A stretch of DNA of 64,000 nucleotides, from the NCBI GenBank assembly GCA_033239005.1, contig BSQZ01000038.1, forward strand, positions 2,715,001-2,779,000. The letters are read 5' to 3'. Each line of letters starts with the position of its first letter. Position 1 is the stretch's first letter. The position numbers and the translations under genes are program-made. The notes under the pieces are model-generated. The model made no database searches. It worked only from the letters and a program-made list of their open reading frames with translations, and was not told the DNA's origin. Shown here in pieces: positions 13,557-22,516 of the stretch. This DNA comes from Lamellibrachia satsuma. Lineage: Eukaryota; Annelida; Polychaeta; Sabellida; Siboglinidae.

Positions 13557-15143
13557 TGTTATTATTATTCACTTTTAACGTCTTCTTGTTTATATTTATT
13601 CGAATTTATTTTGTAGATTGATTAATTAGTTTTAGCTGATTGATGGTGATATTTATCTTAATTAACTAATTTCTTTATTTTAACATTTAAGCTAACTTGC
13701 TTTAATCTACTGATGTTTATACAGGTGTAGTGTCTTAATTTATTTATTTTTACATTGAAATTTGTTTTGTTGGTACTATTTATGTATTAATTTTATGTAC
13801 AATGTGGCAACCTTTATGTATGTAGTGCTACATAAAATAATAATAATTATTATTATATATCGCATACAGCAGCGAATGTAGCAATCGTAACTGAAATAAA
13901 ATATTATAAATATTTTTTTCATTACATTTACATTATTCGCAGGTTCCTCCTTAAGTCAATGCTTGTACTCATCTCATTTTAAAATAATTTCGCCAAAATT
14001 TGTTTATGTTATTGTAAAATTATCACTCCGGTGCAGCAATACACCAGTATGTAACCATTTAAAGTGAGTTATTTCCTGCACTGGTTTTCACTAAGTTCAT
14101 GCTCTCTCGAGTATTGCCAATGAACAAAATTAAGATTAGCAATAGTATCTGTTCTCTTCTTCTCGTGACATTCACCAATTTTAAGTAGACTCTATTTTAG
14201 ATACATTGTTCAATTTTATTTGTTATGCCCATTATACTTGTGATAATCCATGTTGGAGACCATGTCCTCCAGTTTAGACAATGCATGTGTAGGGCTGACT
14301 GTTTTCCAATAATATGACTGGCGCATTTACAAAGTAAATACCATTCTCCCATTTCAATGATGCTCCAGCAAAGCATTGTGCAATGTAAATGGTACTCTCT
14401 TCTAGACACACAGATTTTGACTAAATCCACCTTAAAACAGAAAGGAAGGTTCTTTGATACAGTCCTGACCTGAATGATTTCCCTCTTGTAATAGTCAAGT
14501 AGCTTCTGTCGGAAACCGTTGTTGCTGATGCACTGTATACATACGAGTCGCAGCACCTGAAGCAACACCAGGTATCAGTGAGACAACTGTGTTCAAATGT
14601 CAGAGCAATTTGTTGAGAGGAAGTGACTGCTCCCATGACACAAAGTTTACCATTGTGTATATACAAATTGAATCCCAAAATTTCAATATCCATGATGCAA
14701 TATCTCGAAAACTACTGATCCAATTTTCATAATTTTCCTGTGACCTATTCACCAGACAAGGTTTATTCACTGATAAAGTTAGCTCAATTAAGATTCTCTA
14801 ACGCAAACCTTATATATCTAACCCAAACCATAACCAGCTGATTGAGCTAAATTTTTCAGGGAATAAACAGTATCTAATGCATAGGTCACAGTGAACATTT
14901 TCATGAAAACCGGTTAAGTAGTTTTCGAGATACTGCATTATAAAAAGAAATTTAAATTTTGGGGTTTAATTTGTATATATGTATAATGGTAAACTTTGTG
15001 TCGTGTGAGCAGTCACATCCTCTGAACGGATAGCTCTGAAACTTTAACACAGTTGTCTTCCCATCAAACCTCACAGTTTTAGCCCATATGCACAGTTGTT
15101 TGAAGAATTTTTTTCCCATACAAAAATTTACCACTATAATATA

Positions 15144-15178
<35 letters not shown>

Positions 15179-18100
15179 AAACATATATGTGAAGGAGTAT
15201 AACGTTACATATTATGTACATCCATTTATTTCAAATTGTTCAGTGTAACAAAATTTTTTTACACTCCATGAAAATAAAATATTTAACAGTTATTGTGACA
15301 GTAAATTCATCATGTCTGCTTACTTTCAAAATGGGCTCTTGCTTTGCTATGCAATCTTCTATGTAGGCACTGGGTTTATCCGTGTCTGTTCCTTTGAAGA
15401 AATCTGCAACATTTATACACTTACTAATACATGCATTGTTAAGTATTCTGTTCATTATTGGCACACCTATAATGAATAAATCTTGAAAATGATGCCTCAT
15501 TTTCTACATGACTCGCTACCAGCCAAAACAATTATGCAAGGTTGGAATAACGATACTAAAAAATCAAACCTACCATAATGGAAATGATTCTCTGTAACTA
15601 TCCATAATGATAATTATGTCCTATTGACCTTAATGTGTGCAAAAATGTTTGAAATGTGTGAAAAAAGTTAAGAGAAAAACACATCACAGGTATTTCAACG
15701 AAATGCAATCCACATACGAAGGTGAACAGCACTTTCTACAATGTTCACCAGTTTATTTTATATTCCATAATATATATACAAGGAGAGTAGATGCAGATAG
15801 TGGGGTGGGTCGAAGGAGAAGACCGAGACTGAAGGACTAGAAGGACTGCACGAAGAGAGATTTGGCGGAAGTGGGAGGAGACTGGAGGGAAAGAGGGGAG
15901 TGGAGATGGTTGGTGGAGATGGCAGTGAAATGGGATCAGTGATGAAAAAAGGAAACAAAAATCGACGACCGATATCAATGCCAGCCTCACCCCGGACTTC
16001 AGGGATAAAGAGGAGAGCAACAATATATAGGTGTAGATGGGATATGTCCCCTCAATTTTTTCTGTGTTGGGTGAAGTTAATGAGCCTTAACTTGATAGCT
16101 TTCATATAACAGACAATGAAGGAATTTGTGGCTGTGAAAATAAAACTGACAGATATCTGATAAAGCGCTCAGTACACATAGGTGACAAATGAGGCAATTA
16201 AACTTGGGTCAAAAATCAAATAAGATTTTTCGTTCTGCACAGAAGGCATGGACAAATCAAAAACTACAGACAAATCTTGAATGCAAGAGAAAAACCTCAA
16301 TAGTGTGCCACTTCAACAATAGGTATTATATGTCAAACATGGGTCATACACAACAATAATGACAAATCAAAACTTATAAATGTGCATATTAGTAAGCTAT
16401 TACAATCACAATTAAACAATTATTGATATTTCAAGGGGGTTATTTCATCATGTGTTGTCACTGGTTAAAATGTAATGATAATGTCAATAGTGCTCAATAA
16501 TGGTAACATCTTAAAAACTATTTGTAATACAAATAGTAATGAATATTCTGTAAAGACATGATTAACCATGAGTCATTGTCACCATACAAAGCATTATTTC
16601 CATGTTCATACACTTAATATTGTTTGAGGCATCCATGTTGAACGTGGTTTCCATTCTTACATATACTGTACCTTGCTGTGTGTGTAGTGCGTCCAGGAAT
16701 TCGTCCGTGCCACTCAATTCTTTTACCATTTGTGCTATCGATATATCTAAAATTGGAAATGTCACAGTTCATAAATGTGTTTTGCTTGCCCATAGCCCAC
16801 AATGAATAAACAATACCACGATCTACAAAATAGTTTGACACTGGAATCCAAATACACCATATAAAACATGATTTTTAGTTTAACAAACTATGTTTACCTG
16901 TGTTGTTTGGCATCAAGAAACATGCCTACTTTAACATTTAAATAGCATATTGTTTATACATAAACATACACTGTACAATCTGGCAAAATGTTTTGTATAA
17001 CAAAGTACAACAAATAATTAGAAAGGAAACATATTTTATTGGTGAATATATTCATCAAGTTGGAAGAAATAAATTAAGATTAATTTTCTTTTAACACTAT
17101 ATGTACTAAAGTTTAACTTCAGCAGCTGGATTCTGGGACTTAATTCTTGCCACACCATCTGGTGAGCAGAAGAAGAACTAAGTCCCAGAATTCAGTTCCT
17201 GAAGAAGGCAATTGATGGTTGCCAAAACACTGAAGTGAGTTAACTTTAACAGTTGTGTTCAAAACAAGTTATATTCAGAAACATATTTCAATTTGAAAAA
17301 ATCAAGACATACGTGTGGATAAAGACGTTCTTGCAGCCTGCATGTGTGGCAACTTAGACACAAACTGTTTGATTTCACCGACAGTCTTGGCTGAATGTCT
17401 TTCCTTTGAAATAAAAAGGCATTGATCAGCATCTTAATTTATAGTTATATAATACAGTGACAAAAGCTGATAGACCCACATGTTGGGGTAACTGAAAATG
17501 TTTCTTAAATAGACCACTGCATTCAACAAAACAACAAACTGTTGATGCTGAACAGAAAAAAATGTGGCATTCAATAAAAAGTTATATCAGTAGTAAATCA
17601 GTCATGATTTGATGATTGCCAAAACTGCTGCTAAATTCAAACTGAATTCTGGCGATGCATGTCAACTGTTGTTTTGTTTTGTTGGATAAGTGTGGTTATA
17701 ATTCTGGAGATGCACATTACTTAGCTGCACAACTTAACAACTGCCAATTAATTTTGAATATGGCTGCATGATTTATACGCTATCTCAAAACACTGATATA
17801 TGACACTACATGAGACTTAATCTCAGACCCACCCTCTAGAGCAATTTAACCTCAGACCCACCATCTATAATCATTTAACCTCAGAACCACCCTCTAGTCA
17901 TTTAACCTCATACCCCAGTCTAGTGTCATTTAACCTCAGATACTCCCTGTAGAATAATTTAACCTCAGACCATCCCTCTAGAGTAACTTAACTTCAGACC
18001 CTCCCTCTAGAGTAATTTAACTTCAGACCATCCCTCTAGAGTAACTTAACTTCAGACCCTCCCTCTAGAGTAACTTAACTTCAGACCATCCCTCTAGAGT

Positions 18101-19359
18101 AACTTAACTTCAGACCATCCCTCTAGAGTAACTTAACTTCAGACCATACCTCTAGAGTAACTTAACTTCAGACCATCCCTCTAGAGTAACTTAACTTCAA
18201 ACCATCCCTCTAGAGTAACTTAACCTCAGACCCTCCCTCTAGAGTAACTTAACCTCAGACCCTCCCTCTAGAGTAACTTAACTTCAGACCATCCCTCTAG
18301 AGTAACTTAACCTCAGACCCTCCCTATACAGTCAATTATCCACTATCCAATAACTAACAAAATGGAAACGGTCTGCCTGGCATGACAATTCCTGTTGTGG
18401 CAAGGGATTACGGGTATAGCTTTTTTAAGGGTAAGATTAGCTTGGCTATCTGACCCAAGGGATTAACTGCAATAATGGTACCCCCAGTCACTTAAAGTAA
18501 ATTAAAACATATACATCTGGCATGCAGGGCTGCCTACTGCCCCCACTTATAACACAAAGCAAATATGAATAAAATATTTTGAGCAGTATTGTTTTTATGA
18601 TGTTTCATGTAAAACTGGTAAGCTAGTTCTGTCTGTTTTGGGTTTCCCACACACAGCTGTCTGTGTTTCCACCCAACTGGTGGCAGCCAGCCAGCATTTC
18701 CAAGAAAGGGTATTGGCTTGACCTATTTCTCAGACAGTGCATAGCACCTGGACACAATTCAACTGAATTTGTAGTTAGTGTTGCATTAGATAACGTTGGA
18801 TAACAGACACAGGCAGTGTTTTTCATAGTCTGATATTTTATTTCCATAATACGGCAGCAGTTTCCATAATGCCATAATCTGCGTTAAACTTCCATAATGA
18901 TTACATAAAATCCGTAATGATAGGCAGCCATGGCCACGATTGGAATGAGAGAAAAGCACTCACATCAAACTGTGCCGAAATCAACTTTGCTTTTCGGCTG
19001 AGCAGGGCTCCTATGGCGCTGAAGTTCTTGTCTCGCAACTCTGCATACAGTTGCTCTCCCGAATTCAAGGCCAATTTCTTGGGTTCACTGCTGCCCTCTT
19101 GTGACCCGCCACAAGAACTATCACCAGCTGTCGGGTTCTCAGCTGGCAATTTCACCATAGCTGAAAGCATTTTGAAGAGATTTTTAATTTTAGGCTGATG
19201 TAATAGTAATAATACAAGGCTGTATTATTTTGCATGTGTCATTGTAAAGACAATAGTTATGCCTACTATATGTTTGTCGCTAGATGTATGCAGCAATTTT
19301 GAATACTTTTAAAGTTATTAGAGTTTGTCTTTACCCCATAGGTGTTTGTGGGCAGAAAG

Positions 19360-19446
<87 letters not shown>

Positions 19447-22400
19447 TGACATACATAGGCAACATAAATTGTAGCTATCTAGGAAGCTGCTTTAACTAGA
19501 AGACTTGCTACATTATACAGCTGTAGTAACACTGTAGCTGTCCATAGACAAGAAGAGACCACTGACTTATATAATAATGTAGATCAATGGAAAATACATA
19601 TGACTGCCTTTTCTCCCTGTGCAAGGCTGGGTAACTCAGCTAGTAGTCTATATAATATTATGATTTTACAATAAAAGCTACGAAACCTTGCACCTTACAT
19701 TAAATTAGCTCGCTTTCACTACTTACTGTTTTGTATACCGAACAACTCATCGATGAGTCCTTCGTAAGTAAGTTGTGACAGAAGTGGGGTCAAGGGGTCA
19801 ACCATGCGGTCAAGGATGAGCAGGTTGTCAATCTGTGGAGTAATCTGTTGTTCGGTGCTCACCGTCTCTCGACGCATTCGCAACATCATGTCGACAACAT
19901 GCTACAAAAGACAGCATCATGTCGACAACATGCTACAATAAACAGCATCATATCAATAGCATGCTACAATAAACAGCATCATGTCGACAACATGCTACAA
20001 TAAACAGCATCATGTCGACAACATGCTACAATAAACAGCTTCATGTAGACAACATGCTACAATAAACAGCTTCATGTAGACAACATGCTACAATAAACAG
20101 CTTCATGTAGACAACATGCTACAATAAACAGCTTCATGTTGACAACATGCTACAATAAACAGCTTCGTGTCGACAACATGCTACAAAAGACAGCATCATG
20201 TCGACAACATGCTACAAAAGACAGCATCATGTTGACAACATGCTACAATAAACAGCTTCATGTCGACAACATGCTACAATAAACAGCTTCATGTCGACAA
20301 CATGCTACAATAAACAGCTTCATGTCGACAACATGCTACAATAAACAGCTTCATGTCGATAACATGCTACAAAAGAAAGCATCATGTTGACAACATGCTA
20401 CAAAAGACAATACAAGTGTATCATGTTGACAACCTGCTAAAAAAGACAGCGTCATGTCGACAACGTGCTACAAAAGACGATACAAGTGTATCATGTCGAC
20501 AACATGCTGCAAAAAAACAGCTTCATGTCAACAACATGCTACAAAAAAATGTCACCAACATGTTACAAAATACATCATGTCAACAACATGCTATAAAAGA
20601 TAACACAAAAACACAAAACTAGCATGTTTACTCGACTTGGTATATTTAGATGATATTACCAAATATCTGATTGAACTACTTTTGTCTAAAATAGATGATA
20701 CAATGTAGCTGCATATTCTATACATTCTATTTAAATTAATGAAAATCGTTATGATTATGGCAAAGAGCAACAAAATTTAAGTTACGCAAAAATATGACAA
20801 GGATACTTCCAGTATAACTAGGGCAAAAAGTACTGACCTTTGCCAATTCACCCTTGCCATAGATGTTGGGTATAACACCATATAAAGTCTGTAAAGTCAT
20901 GAGGGCTTGCACTGTGTAGAACAAGGACGTCTCGTCATTCTGCAGGTAACATTCCTGTCCACAGAAATGCGCTGTTGGTACAATTTAATAAAAAAAAATT
21001 GGGGGTTATGCACCTAAGAGATATTAAAAACTAAAAAAGTGCAACCAAAATCAAGAATATTATGACAATGGTTTATTCAGAAAGTATTCTAAAAGTGGGA
21101 GATTCTGGTCATTTCTTTGGTTAACCGAGGGCTGACAAGTTAACCTGCATGCACAGTTCTATGAAATTAAGTAACCTAGACTACCTTGTGACGTATTAAG
21201 ACCTTCCAGTATACACAGAACCAATGAGTCTCAAACATATGGGATGTTATGTCAGAAAGAGGACTAAATATCCCATTTGTTTCAGAAAGAGGACTAGAAA
21301 AAAGGCCCAAATGTGTTACGTCAGTTTGGACACAAACAGCACGGCCATATATTATTGGCAAGCATTGGAGTAGGTGCATACAAACATATTTTCATTTGGC
21401 GAGCGAATATTACCAGAATATGGCACCCATGATGTAGAGTTATCTAACAGCATAGCGCGGCCCATGAAATTAAGATGCTGTGTGTTCAACAAAGCATTGT
21501 CATGATGTTCTTAATTATAATTGCAAATGGTTATGCTTTAGTAACTCTTAAAGATGCATAGGCCCAAAACCATGACATTTGTTTTAACTTTACAATGAAA
21601 CTACAAACACGAAACTACATACAAACACAGTGTGGCAGTTTATAAGATGTATATGTGTCTACAGAACTTTATTAAGATTTATCAAGAACGTGAACAGGAT
21701 TTGTGAGATCCTCTTGATATCAGTGTCTACTAAATTATTAATACTCCAGTCTAACAAGACCACCTTGAATGATGTGGCACTCAACGGTTACAACATGACC
21801 ACAATTAAAATGGAGCTGCCAAAATACAACCACCAATGATTTGACTTGTCCACACTAAATGGTGAAACAATACAATCTGATGGGCATCTTCAAAATTGTT
21901 TAATAAATCTAAATAAAATATTACAACTGATGAGATTAAAACAAGGCAAATTGTTGTGGAATTTTTTAAAGCAACAACATTACAATATTTTAAATACCTT
22001 ACCATAAGGTATTTAAATACCTTAAATGACGACTCCATCTCCATAGAGAGAAGATCATAGTCAAAAGGAATCAAGTTGAGGCAATATTCGTCAATATTTG
22101 TGAAACATCCATGCACCCCAAGTTCCTGCAAAGACAAGACAATTTTCATAAGACAAACTCTAAACAATGTTTCATGATGCTTCAAACAGTTAACAAACAT
22201 TATAACATAGAATATCTGTCAAAAATGCAGTGTACAAATGCGTAAGTTGTGCTGTATGTTTACATTGCAATTACAAAGAATGATGTAGACATAAAGACAT
22301 TTTATAAATGTATATGTTGTTTTTATTCACATGTCTATTATTGTTTTTTGTTCCATAAGTATATATATATTATATATATTGGCTGATAATCATCAATTTA

Positions 22401-22449
22401 TAAAAAAAACTGTGGTTTATTAAAACACATTTGGGCAATCATTATGATA

Positions 22450-22516
<67 letters not shown>

